NCBI GenBank assembly: GCA_002701705.1
Contig: NZWU01000040.1
Span: 1-11,634, forward strand
From: Gammaproteobacteria bacterium
GTDB taxonomy: Bacteria > Pseudomonadota > Gammaproteobacteria > GCA-002705445 > GCA-002716945
Length of the DNA: 11,634 nucleotides
Direction: 5' to 3'
Positions 1 through 7,341 of the stretch are shown piece by piece; the stretch's first letter is position 1, and the number at the start of each line of letters is the position of its first letter. The translations under genes were made by a program, and so were the position numbers. The notes under the pieces were generated by a model. It was not told where the DNA came from. It saw only the letters and a program-made list of their open reading frames with translations, and did not search any database.

Positions 1-153
1 TTTAAATTTCTTTGCTAATAATTTAGCCTTTGTAATAATTAAATCACAGACAGCAATAACTTTAGAATTTTTTATTTTGTTTTTTCCATATAATGTTAAA
101 TAGTGATTTGCTATTCTGCCACATCCAATTATACCTATTTTAACTATTTTCAT
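1..153 (-). CDS. Gfo/Idh/MocA-family oxidoreductase, N-terminal part (runs off left edge)
   Basis: The reverse strand opens with ATG at 153 and stays open for all 51 codons to the window edge, so this is the 5' end of a gene whose remainder lies outside. The translation begins MKIVKIGIIGCGRIANHY, with a GxGxxA dinucleotide-binding turn at residues 10-14. About 25 residues later comes the second strand VIAVCD, ending in the Asp expected for NAD-type Rossmann folds. This layout is typical of the Gfo/Idh/MocA family, NAD(P)-dependent sugar oxidoreductases that commonly act in surface-glycan clusters. The substrate cannot be told from 51 residues. Only 9 bases separate it from the stop of the cytidylyltransferase gene upstream, with no clear Shine-Dalgarno, so it is probably co-transcribed. 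In sugar-acid loci such oxidoreductases often sit beside NeuA-like genes; a role in making or modifying the same sugar is inference. Confidence 0.8.
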   Translation of the reverse strand, partial: MKIVKIGIIGCGRIANHYLTLYGKNKIKNSKVIAVCDLIITKAKLLAKKFK

Positions 154-162
154 TTTTGATTT

Positions 163-903
163 TTATTTTAAGTTTTTAATTAAATTATTTGCAATTTCAA
201 AATCTAAATTTTCATTAATATCAAATGCTTCGGTTTGAGATACAAAAAAACCCATGCATTTTCTTGTATCGAAAGCTTTATTATATATTTTGATTAAATT
301 ATTATTATAAAACTTTTTAAAATATTTTACTCTTGTTATTCTAACAGCCGGGGAATAACTATAAGCATTTGGCCATTCCTGAGTTCTTTCAAAATCAAAC
401 CAGTTATAATTATTAATTTTACATGTTCCAAATTTTAAGAATTTATTTTTTTTCTTTATAAGGCTAAATGGATGATCTATTGGTTTATAAATAGTAACTA
501 TCGAATTACTTTTTTTATTTTTTATAAATAAATCAAACATTTTCTTTACTGTATCTTTTTTTATAAAAGGATTGGTGGGTGGACAAATAGCGACATTATC
601 TGGTTCCCACTTCTCATTGTTTTTAAACCATTTAAGTGCATGAATTAAACAAGATATTGTAGATGATTTTGAATTAGATATTATTTTTGGTCTTAAGAAT
701 GGTACATCTGCTCCAAACTTTATAGCCAATTTTGCAATTCTATTTGAATTAGTTGAAACTATAACTCTAGCTGACTTACTCAAAACACAAGCTTTAATTA
801 TGTAATAAATTAATGGTTTTCCACCTACTTTTTTTATATTTTTATCTTTTACTCTAGTAGAACCGGATCGTGCTGGAATTATTATTAAATTCTTATTTTT
901 CAT
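163..903 (-). CDS. Acylneuraminate cytidylyltransferase-like protein (NeuA/PseF/LegF type)
   Basis: A 246-residue cytosolic enzyme predicted to activate a nonulosonic acid (sialic, legionaminic or pseudaminic-type) with CTP, giving a CMP-sugar for a glycosyltransferase. The N-terminal nucleotide-binding signature IPARSGSTRVKDKN spans residues 9-22, followed by GGKPLI at 27-32, STNS at 50-53, FGADVPFLRP at 63-72 and PPTNPF at 108-113. Near the C-terminus AFDIN (226-230) matches the acidic Asp segment usual in this family. The length fits single-domain members of about 230-250 residues. It starts at ATG 903 and overlaps the end of the carbamoyltransferase gene by 11 bases, suggesting translational coupling. 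No NeuB-type synthase is visible, so which acid is activated is unknown. A 3-deoxy-manno-octulosonate cytidylyltransferase is less likely because the SGSTR and PPTNPF motifs are those of the NeuA branch. The family call is strong; the substrate is open. Confidence 0.88.
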   Translation of the reverse strand: MKNKNLIIIPARSGSTRVKDKNIKKVGGKPLIYYIIKACVLSKSARVIVSTNSNRIAKLAIKFGADVPFLRPKIISNSKSSTISCLIHALKWFKNNEKWEPDNVAICPPTNPFIKKDTVKKMFDLFIKNKKSNSIVTIYKPIDHPFSLIKKKNKFLKFGTCKINNYNWFDFERTQEWPNAYSYSPAVRITRVKYFKKFYNNNLIKIYNKAFDTRKCMGFFVSQTEAFDINENLDFEIANNLIKNLK

Positions 904-2626
904 TCGTATTTTTTTTTACTATAAAACTACCTATACATAAACAATCTATTTTTGTACTCAAGAAACAATTAATTGCATCTACAGGAGAATTTACTATTGG
1001 CTGACCTTTTACATTAAATGAAGTGTTAATAAGAACTGGACATCCTGTAATTTTTTCAAATTCTTTAATCAATTTCCAAAATTTCATATTCATTTTTTTT
1101 GATACAGTCTGTACTCTGGCAGTCCCGTCTTCGTGAATGATTGCAGGAGTTTCTTTATAACAAATTGTTTTTACTTTAATTGCTTGTAACATATGTGGAG
1201 TTTCCTCTTGATTTAATTTAAAGTAGTATTTACTTTTTTCTTTCAAGATTGCAGGAGCTAATGGTCTGAAGTTTTCTCTAAATTTAACATTTTTATTAAT
1301 ATAATCTTTCATTGAAATTGGAAATGGTTTTGCTAAGATGCTTCTGTTTCCTAAGGCTCTTGGCCCAAATTCTGCTTTGCCTTGAAACCAAGATACAATC
1401 TTCCCATTAGCAAGTTGTTTTGCAACTTCTTTATAAAGATTTTTTGGTTTAGTAAATAAACATTTTTTATTTTTTAGAACTTTCTTTATTTGTTCATCAT
1501 TAAAATCACTTCCCTTGTAACTATCCCAATCTTTGATTGGTTTAAATTTTTTTAGATCTTTTGAAGCTAAATAGCATCCACCAATTGCAGTTCCATTATC
1601 ACCGCTAGCTGGCTGAACAAATATTTCATCAAAAATTTTACTTTGCAAAATTTTGCCATTCATTGAACAATTAAGTGCAACGCCGCCAGTCAAACATAAT
1701 TTTTTTTGTCCTGTCAATTTCTTTGCTTTCTTTAATTGCATAAAAACTATTTCTTCTAAACGTTTTTGAAGAGCGGATGATATGTTTATGTGATTTGAAG
1801 TTATTTTATGATTATATTTTCTTCTTGGGCCAAAAATTTTTAAAAATTTCTTTGAAACCCAGGTATCTTTTTCATATTGATAAGATGTATAATCTGGATT
1901 AATAACAATATCAAAATCTTTTTTATTCTTTATTATTTCTCGCATAATATCTAAATAACTATCTTTGCTTTTTGAAGAAATTTTTTGATAAGGATTCCCG
2001 TAAGATGCTAATGCCATTATTATTCCCTCATCACAATGATGTCTCCAACCTAAATAATCTGTTATAGCTGAATAAAACAAACCTAATGAATTTGGAAACT
2101 TTGAGCCCTTATGTAATAAGTTAATTTCGTAATTAACACCATTTCCTACATGGTTACTAACATTATCACCTAAACCATCAATACTGAAAAGTAAAGAATC
2201 TTTAAATCCACTTGAATAATAAGAACCTGCTAAATGACATAAATGATGAGAATAAAATTTTATATTTCCATTAAATTTAGTTTCTTTTCTTATTTGATAT
2301 TCTACATTTAAAAAATTTTTAATCTTTTCTTTATCCCTATCAATAAAATCTAATTTTTTTTTATCATCTAAAGCAGGTTTTAGATACATTTCTGAAATAG
2401 CAAATTGTGGTCTATCACAAAAAGCGATTGCTTCTAGATCATTAATTTTTATTCCTACTATTTTTAAACAATCATTTATAGCATTTATTGGGAACTTTCT
2501 TGTGTGTTTATCCTTATTGTATCTTTCTTCTTCACAAGCAGCAATAATTCTAGAATTATAGGATATAGCAGCAGAAGTATCATGCCCCAAATAATTTATT
2601 GCTAATATATAGCTATTTTTTTTCAT
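893..2626 (-). CDS. NodU/CmcH-family O-carbamoyltransferase
   Basis: A full-length 577-residue carbamoyltransferase, predicted to use carbamoyl phosphate and ATP, via carbamoyl-AMP, to add a carbamoyl group to a sugar hydroxyl, as in NodU and TobZ. The Kae1-like N-terminal domain shows GHDTSAA (14-20), the metal-binding HHLCH (127-131), DGLGD (150-154), GGVALNC (314-320) and PASGDNGTA (339-347). The YrdC-like C-terminal domain shows GKAEFGPRALGNRS (416-429), FRENFRPLAP (449-458), HEDGTAR (498-504) and NTSFN (534-538). All the hallmarks I know for the family are present, so it looks active. The start is ATG 2626, 20 bases after the stop of the second amidotransferase gene, with an A-rich leader and no Shine-Dalgarno; the 3' end overlaps the cytidylyltransferase gene by 11 bases. 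The context of sugar-nucleotide and glycosyltransferase genes points to carbamoylation of a surface-glycan sugar rather than an antibiotic or Nod factor. The acceptor sugar is unknown. Confidence 0.92.
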   Translation of the reverse strand: MKKNSYILAINYLGHDTSAAISYNSRIIAACEEERYNKDKHTRKFPINAINDCLKIVGIKINDLEAIAFCDRPQFAISEMYLKPALDDKKKLDFIDRDKEKIKNFLNVEYQIRKETKFNGNIKFYSHHLCHLAGSYYSSGFKDSLLFSIDGLGDNVSNHVGNGVNYEINLLHKGSKFPNSLGLFYSAITDYLGWRHHCDEGIIMALASYGNPYQKISSKSKDSYLDIMREIIKNKKDFDIVINPDYTSYQYEKDTWVSKKFLKIFGPRRKYNHKITSNHINISSALQKRLEEIVFMQLKKAKKLTGQKKLCLTGGVALNCSMNGKILQSKIFDEIFVQPASGDNGTAIGGCYLASKDLKKFKPIKDWDSYKGSDFNDEQIKKVLKNKKCLFTKPKNLYKEVAKQLANGKIVSWFQGKAEFGPRALGNRSILAKPFPISMKDYINKNVKFRENFRPLAPAILKEKSKYYFKLNQEETPHMLQAIKVKTICYKETPAIIHEDGTARVQTVSKKMNMKFWKLIKEFEKITGCPVLINTSFNVKGQPIVNSPVDAINCFLSTKIDCLCIGSFIVKKNTNEK

Positions 2627-2646
2627 ATTTTTTTTAACTAGATAAT

Positions 2647-4500
2647 TTAAGAAAAAAAAGTTTTACATAAAATCTCAGCATTTAGTATTTTCCAAAATTT
2701 AAATGAATTTCCTAATTTTGATGAAGCGCAATACTGGCTATACTCTTTATTTAAATTATTATAATTAATAATTTTATTTTCAACTAAGTATCCATTTTTA
2801 ACGTAGTTTAGAAATTTTTCTTTTAAATTATGCTTTATCCATTCCCTTTGGGGAGTAGCAACAAATAATTTTTGTTGTCTAATACTTTTAATTTTTAATT
2901 TTTTCTTTAATAAAGATTTAATTAAATTCTTACTAACGCCATTTTTAATCAGTAAACTGGAAGGCAATGAATAAGAATTCTCAATTATCCTCCTATCTAA
3001 AAATGGAACTCTGCACTCTATTCCAGATGACATAGAAGCTCTATCAACAAACCAAAGTAACTTAGGTATTTTTAGATAAAACAAGTCAATATACATTCTT
3101 TTTTTTAAACAAGAAAAGTTATCAGGAAAATTAATGTTTGCAAATGGATTGTTTTTTTTAATATATTTTTGATAATTTTTTGTTAAAAAACTCTTGTCCT
3201 CTAAAGAGGATCCATCCGGGGCTTGAACATTTTTCATATTTTTCGTAACAAATTTTTTGATAAATTCTTTCGTTAAATTCATATTATTCCCATATTCTTT
3301 TTTTAAATATGAAACTTCTTTATTTAATAAATCAAATTTTTTATTCGTATATAACTCCCATAAATAAAAATAATAATAATATTTATACCCACAAAATGCT
3401 TCGTCTGATCCTTCGCCAGATAAAAGAACTGGAATTTTTTTTTTCCTAGCTAGCTTCATTAATTTCCACATACCTAGTGTGCCAACCCCACCAATTGGTG
3501 ATTCAAAATCTTTTATGGATTCTTCTAAATCTTGAATCAGTGTATTTGAATTTACAATTATTGAGTTATAGATTAATTGAGAATCTTTTTTTTCTTTTTT
3601 TATTTTTCTTATTTCATCATACTTTCTTTCATTAAAACCATATGTAAAGCTTTCTATTTTTTGCTGAGAAATATTTTTTATTGAATTTAATATAAATTGT
3701 GAATCAGAACCAGACGAAAGAGTTAAACCTACAGGAACATCGGATATTAAATGATCACTAACTACCTTATTTGTCAAATTAAAAAACTCTTTTTCTACAT
3801 CATGCTCATCAAGGTTATAAAAATTATTATTTAAATTTTTTTCAAGACTCCAATATTTAGTCAAAAATTTCTTATTCTTATAGAAAGTTAATATTGTTCC
3901 AGATGGAACAGAAAATATATTTTCAAAAAAAGTTTCATTTGAAATTGATGTAGTGCCAAATTGTAAATAATTTATTAAATTTAATTTCTTGATTTTAGGA
4001 TTAATATTAAAATTAATTAATGGTTTAATCTCAGATGAAAATGCAAAAATTTTATCATAGTGAAAAAAATAAATTGGTTTTATTCCGAATCTGTCCCTAA
4101 TTAAAAATAATTTGTGTTTATTTGGATCCCAAATAGCAATAGCAAACATTCCTTCAAGGTATGAAACAAATTTATTTCCATATTTGATATATAATTTAAG
4201 TATTACTTCTGTATCTGAATCTGATTGAAAATTAAATTCATTTAATTCGTTTTTCCTAATTTCTTTAAAATTATAGATTTCTCCATTATACAAAATTACT
4301 ATCCCGGTTTTTTTATCTATCATCGGCTGGCTTGCTTTTTTAGTGACATCTAAAATACTTAATCTTGTATGAATTAAAGTTATATCTTTAGATGTATAAA
4401 CACCAGATGAGTCTGGACCCCTATGTTTTATACTATTTAAAACATTCTTCTTTTGTAAATCAGAAATGCTTTTTCCTAAAATCCCTGCTAAACCACACAT
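2647..4500 (-). CDS. Asparagine synthetase-like amidotransferase (second copy)
   Basis: A complete 617-residue AsnB-type enzyme with an N-terminal class II glutaminase and a C-terminal ATP-pyrophosphatase synthetase domain. It releases ammonia from glutamine and, in this family, amidates an AMP-activated carboxylate. Cys2 is the nucleophile after Met removal; RGPDSSG (27-33), HTRLSI (44-49), NGEIYN (72-77) and SDSDTE (93-98) form the glutamine site. The synthetase half has the PP-loop at 262-267, reading SSGSDS instead of the usual SGGxDS, then SGEGSDE (361-367), DRASM (486-490) and RVPFLDRR (497-504). The C-terminus has QQKLFVATPQREWI where most relatives have a KxGFxxPxxxWL segment. It starts at ATG 4500, 22 bases after the methyltransferase stop. 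It is clearly diverged from the other amidotransferase in the cluster, so it is not a recent duplicate. In glycan loci such enzymes are often thought to amidate sugar acids; here the substrate is unproven, and ordinary asparagine synthesis is less likely. Confidence 0.88.
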   Translation of the reverse strand: MCGLAGILGKSISDLQKKNVLNSIKHRGPDSSGVYTSKDITLIHTRLSILDVTKKASQPMIDKKTGIVILYNGEIYNFKEIRKNELNEFNFQSDSDTEVILKLYIKYGNKFVSYLEGMFAIAIWDPNKHKLFLIRDRFGIKPIYFFHYDKIFAFSSEIKPLINFNINPKIKKLNLINYLQFGTTSISNETFFENIFSVPSGTILTFYKNKKFLTKYWSLEKNLNNNFYNLDEHDVEKEFFNLTNKVVSDHLISDVPVGLTLSSGSDSQFILNSIKNISQQKIESFTYGFNERKYDEIRKIKKEKKDSQLIYNSIIVNSNTLIQDLEESIKDFESPIGGVGTLGMWKLMKLARKKKIPVLLSGEGSDEAFCGYKYYYYFYLWELYTNKKFDLLNKEVSYLKKEYGNNMNLTKEFIKKFVTKNMKNVQAPDGSSLEDKSFLTKNYQKYIKKNNPFANINFPDNFSCLKKRMYIDLFYLKIPKLLWFVDRASMSSGIECRVPFLDRRIIENSYSLPSSLLIKNGVSKNLIKSLLKKKLKIKSIRQQKLFVATPQREWIKHNLKEKFLNYVKNGYLVENKIINYNNLNKEYSQYCASSKLGNSFKFWKILNAEILCKTFFS

Positions 4501-4522
4501 AAGAAAAGTTAATCTATTTTAA

Positions 4523-5497
4523 TTATTTTGTTGATAATAAAATTGTTCTTAATCCACCTTTTTCACAAATCAATTCGATTGCATCATTATTATCTATATT
4601 TTGATAAATATTTCTTTTTACATCATCAGTCTTGATAGGTAATGGATTGATAGAATTATATCCGTAGTTTGCAATTAATTTAGTCCCATATTCTGAAGAA
4701 CTAGAGGCATATTTAATTTTGTAACCAATCTTAAACAGCTTTAATAGAACATTTTTCATTCTTAAATCTTTTTTATATCTTGATATATGTGTCTCAAAAC
4801 AAATCATCGGATACTTTTTTATTTTAAAAGTAGTCAAATCAGAAAGTATTTCAATTTCATGCCCTTCTACATCCATACGAATTAAATCAGGACAATAATA
4901 TTTCTTAAATAAATGTTTTAGCCTATAAACCTTTGCTCTTACTTTGTCTTCTGATTGATGATTTGATTGTTTATCTAAATTAAAAGATCCTAAATTAGAA
5001 TGAGAAGATGGATAAAATTGTTTAAATCCTGATTTGTTTGAAACGCCACTTTTAATAACTATTGTTGTTCTATCATTATTTAAATTTAAATTTTTTCTTA
5101 ACAAACTTACATTTTCTTGCAAAGGCTCAAACGCTACGATTTTTGCATCTTTTCCTATACATTTTCTTTGCATTAAAACGTAATATCCTATATTTGCACC
5201 TATATCAAAGATTCTCATATTTTTTTTTAAAACATTTAATAATATTTCTCTGTGATCTAATTCTCTTTTACCAAATAATATTAAAGTTCTAGAAATACCT
5301 TTATCTTTTGGATCGAGGAACATTTTATAATTAAAAATATTTTTTTTTATAAATGAAAAAGGAAAGAATTTTTTATATACAATAATCTGAAAATAATTTT
5401 TAATTGCTAGGCCAAGCACTATCAAACCTTTTGTTCTTAATGTTAAAAAAAAGTTTTTTATGATTCTTGCCACAACTGATATATAAGAACTGTCCAT
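4523..5497 (-). CDS. FkbM-family SAM-dependent methyltransferase
   Basis: Predicted S-adenosylmethionine-dependent O-methyltransferase, 324 residues from the chosen start. The SAM-binding motif I reads FDIGANIGYY (97-106), followed by VAFEPLQEN (121-129) and the FkbM-type DLIRMDVEGHEIEIL (204-218). FkbM relatives in polysaccharide clusters are generally believed to methylate sugar hydroxyls; the target here is unknown. About 60-70 N-terminal residues precede the catalytic domain and are partly hydrophobic, but I see no clear signal peptide. I chose ATG 5497; an in-frame TTG at 5512 and GTG at 5473 are alternatives, and none has a convincing Shine-Dalgarno. With ATG 5497 the gene overlaps the C-terminal part of the frameshifted amidotransferase (stop at 5458) by 40 bases, which suggests that this part is still read by ribosomes or was until recently. 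The gene sits between two amidotransferase genes, in the same direction. Confidence 0.88.
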   Translation of the reverse strand: MDSSYISVVARIIKNFFLTLRTKGLIVLGLAIKNYFQIIVYKKFFPFSFIKKNIFNYKMFLDPKDKGISRTLILFGKRELDHREILLNVLKKNMRIFDIGANIGYYVLMQRKCIGKDAKIVAFEPLQENVSLLRKNLNLNNDRTTIVIKSGVSNKSGFKQFYPSSHSNLGSFNLDKQSNHQSEDKVRAKVYRLKHLFKKYYCPDLIRMDVEGHEIEILSDLTTFKIKKYPMICFETHISRYKKDLRMKNVLLKLFKIGYKIKYASSSSEYGTKLIANYGYNSINPLPIKTDDVKRNIYQNIDNNDAIELICEKGGLRTILLSTK

Positions 5498-5735
5498 AAA
5501 GAATATTGCCAATTTCTTCTACCTGAAAGATGCTCGTGCCATTTATTTCTAACTAATTTAGAATTTAAGAAACTATCTTTAAGTTTTTTCTCTTCAAGCA
5601 AATTCTCACTCCATTCTCTAAGAGGGCCTCTTAACCATTTATCTAAAGGAACAGAAAATCCCATTTTAGGACGATCAACTAAATGCTTAGGAACAAATTT
5701 ATATAATATTTTTTTTAATAAAATTTTTTTTTTTT
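5458..5735 (-). CDS. C-terminal part of the frameshifted amidotransferase (out of frame with its main part)
   Basis: This stretch encodes the missing tail of the amidotransferase that breaks off at 5715, not a gene of its own. Directly after the A12 run (T12 on the plus strand, 5724-5735) the shifted frame reads ILLKKILYKFVPKHLVDRPK and continues with MGFSVPLDKWLRGPLREW, then ends with HLSGRRNWQYSLWTVLIYQLW before TAA at 5458-5460. The RPKxGFxxPxxxWLRGPLRxW and HxxGRxNxxxxLW patterns are those of the AsnB family C-terminus. In this frame a TAA lies across the GAT/A-run junction just upstream, so the frame opens only at the run. The internal ATG at 5664 lies within the family motif and has no Shine-Dalgarno, so it is not a credible independent start. 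Joined to the upstream part by one extra A (or two fewer), the product would be about 626-627 residues, the normal size for this class. Confidence 0.8.
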
Positions 5736-7340
5736 ATCTCTATCTTTAATAAACCAGATATTTTTAATTAATTCGTTATCAAGAAAAGGAACTCTTACTT
5801 CTAACCCATAAGCCATACTAGCTCTATCAACTTTAGTAAGAATATCCCCTGGTAAATATGAAATTATATCTCTTATTTGCATTTGTTTTACAATATCTAA
5901 AGATAGTAGATTCTTATCAATAAAACTTTTTTCTAAAAAAGAATTCTTTGTTGATAATGGTAGTTCCTCACTATACCACTGTGAAACTAAACTTGGGTAT
6001 ACTTGAGAATATGATTTTTGGCTTAAAACATTTGCAAGTTTATAAGCTTTATCTCCCAAAAAAGCGTACTTGTTTAAATAAGGAAAAAAATTAAAAATTT
6101 TATCCCAAGTTGAAGGACTAAAAATTTTTATTAAACTACACAATTGTTTTCTTATAACTAGTGGAAAATTATAAAAAAGATTTATTTTTTTTGCCCAGTT
6201 ATATCTATTATACCCTCCAAAGAATTCATCTCCGCCATCTCCTGATAAAGCTACTTTTACTTTTTTTCTTGTTATTTGTGATAACAAAATTGTTGGAAGT
6301 TGTGAAGAATCCGCAAAAGGTTCATCGTAAACAGTATTTATTTTTCTTACAAGATCAATCATATCTTGGTGTTTAAAGATAACCTGATGATGATCGGTAT
6401 TTAAGTGTTTTGCAACTAATTGCGCATATTTTGATTCATCTAATACTTCTTCATCAAAACCAATGCTAAAAGTTTTAACTGGACTGGTAGAATTTTTTTG
6501 CATTAAAGCAGTTACCAATGAACTATCAATGCCTCCTGATAAGAATGAGCCTATAGGTACATCAGAAATCATATGTTTTTTTATGGAACTTTCTAAAATT
6601 TTTTCTATAGCCTCAGCGCTTGTATCTTCATTCTCGTTTATATTTTCTTTTAAATTCCAATAACATTTTTCTTTTATCCTTCCTTCTAAATTAATTCTTA
6701 TATAGCAACCAGGCGGAATTTGAAAAGTATCTTGATAAATACTTTTGTTTGAGGGAATATAACCATATTTAAAATAATCAGCCAAAGTGTTCGGGTTAAC
6801 TTTTTTTTTCCATTTTGGGTGCTTTATAAGAGCTTTTGATTGTGAACTAAATAAGAATAGTTTATTTTGTAATGAATAATATAAAGGTTTAATCCCAAAC
6901 CTATCTCTTGCTAAAATCAATTCCTTTTTTTTTCTATCCCATAATGCAAATGCAAACATTCCTGATATTAATGAGAGTGTTTTTTTAATACCCCAGAAAG
7001 AACATGCTTCCAGAAGAGCTTCTGTGTCACTATTACTTCTAAAACTTATATTATTTTTTTGAAGTTGTTCTTTTAATTTGAAAAAATTATAAATTTCTCC
7101 ATTATAAACTATAATAAATCTATTATTGCTTGATATCATTGGCTGCCTGCCAAGACTTGTAGGTTCAATTATTGACAAACGAGTATGTCCTAAAGATAAA
7201 TTTTGTTTATTGTCAATCCATATACCACTATCATCAGGGCCCCTACTTTTTAAACAAGCCTTCATTTTATTAATAATATTCTTGAGATCTTGGGAACTAT
7301 ATATATTCTTTAGATCCCAAAAACCAGTTATTCCACACAT
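5715..7340 (-). CDS. asnB: Asparagine synthetase-like amidotransferase (first copy), frameshifted near its C-terminus
   Basis: AsnB-type glutamine-dependent amidotransferase, 541 residues as read, against about 627 expected. The glutaminase half has Cys2, RGPDDSG (33-39), HTRLSI (52-57), NGEIYN (80-85) and SNSDTE (102-107). The synthetase half has a canonical PP-loop SGGIDSS (268-274), SGDGGDE (366-372), DRASM (505-509) and RVPFLD (516-521). Both catalytic centres are therefore intact. After GAT the sequence has 12 A, read as four Lys, then Phe-Tyr-stop. One more A, two fewer A, or a -1 slip restores the frame and joins the tail that ends at 5458. It starts at ATG 7340, one base after the rmlA stop. 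The closest style is the AsnB group found in exopolysaccharide loci; the gene symbol is by family only. The likely role is amidation of a sugar acid in the glycan, though housekeeping asparagine synthesis cannot be excluded. Whether it is active depends on the tail, which packs at the end of the synthetase domain. Confidence 0.85.
   Translation of the reverse strand: MCGITGFWDLKNIYSSQDLKNIINKMKACLKSRGPDDSGIWIDNKQNLSLGHTRLSIIEPTSLGRQPMISSNNRFIIVYNGEIYNFFKLKEQLQKNNISFRSNSDTEALLEACSFWGIKKTLSLISGMFAFALWDRKKKELILARDRFGIKPLYYSLQNKLFLFSSQSKALIKHPKWKKKVNPNTLADYFKYGYIPSNKSIYQDTFQIPPGCYIRINLEGRIKEKCYWNLKENINENEDTSAEAIEKILESSIKKHMISDVPIGSFLSGGIDSSLVTALMQKNSTSPVKTFSIGFDEEVLDESKYAQLVAKHLNTDHHQVIFKHQDMIDLVRKINTVYDEPFADSSQLPTILLSQITRKKVKVALSGDGGDEFFGGYNRYNWAKKINLFYNFPLVIRKQLCSLIKIFSPSTWDKIFNFFPYLNKYAFLGDKAYKLANVLSQKSYSQVYPSLVSQWYSEELPLSTKNSFLEKSFIDKNLLSLDIVKQMQIRDIISYLPGDILTKVDRASMAYGLEVRVPFLDNELIKNIWFIKDRDKKKKFY
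5724..5735. repeat. Homopolymer run of 12 T (A12 in the coding strand) at the frameshift point
   Basis: Plus-strand T12, flanked by AAA on the left and ATCTC on the right; on the coding strand it is GAT-A12-TTTTATT. A second run of 8 T follows at 5709-5716. The amidotransferase frame breaks exactly here: A12 gives a stop two codons later, while A10 or A13 keeps the family reading frame open to the natural C-terminus. Runs this long are prone to replication slippage, to RNA polymerase slippage and to indel error in sequencing, so the run itself is the likely cause of the apparent break. Confidence 0.9.
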
Positions 7341-7341
7341 T

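Noticed and set aside
5062..5292. Plus-strand open frame of about 76 codons
   Set aside because: It lies wholly inside the methyltransferase gene, is Leu/Phe-rich as expected for the complement of A-rich coding sequence, and has no family motif.
5498..5512. TTG 5512 as the methyltransferase start
   Set aside because: It adds only five residues with no motif and lies deeper inside the upstream tail; ATG 5497 is simpler, though neither has a clear Shine-Dalgarno.
5458..5664. A small independent gene starting at the ATG at 5664
   Set aside because: The ATG is the Met inside the family KMGFSVP motif and the reading frame continues upstream to the A12 run, so it is the tail of the amidotransferase.
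5709..5735. T-rich stretch as a transcription terminator on the plus strand
   Set aside because: No GC stem precedes it, no plus-strand gene ends here, and the stretch lies inside the coding sequence of the minus-strand amidotransferase.
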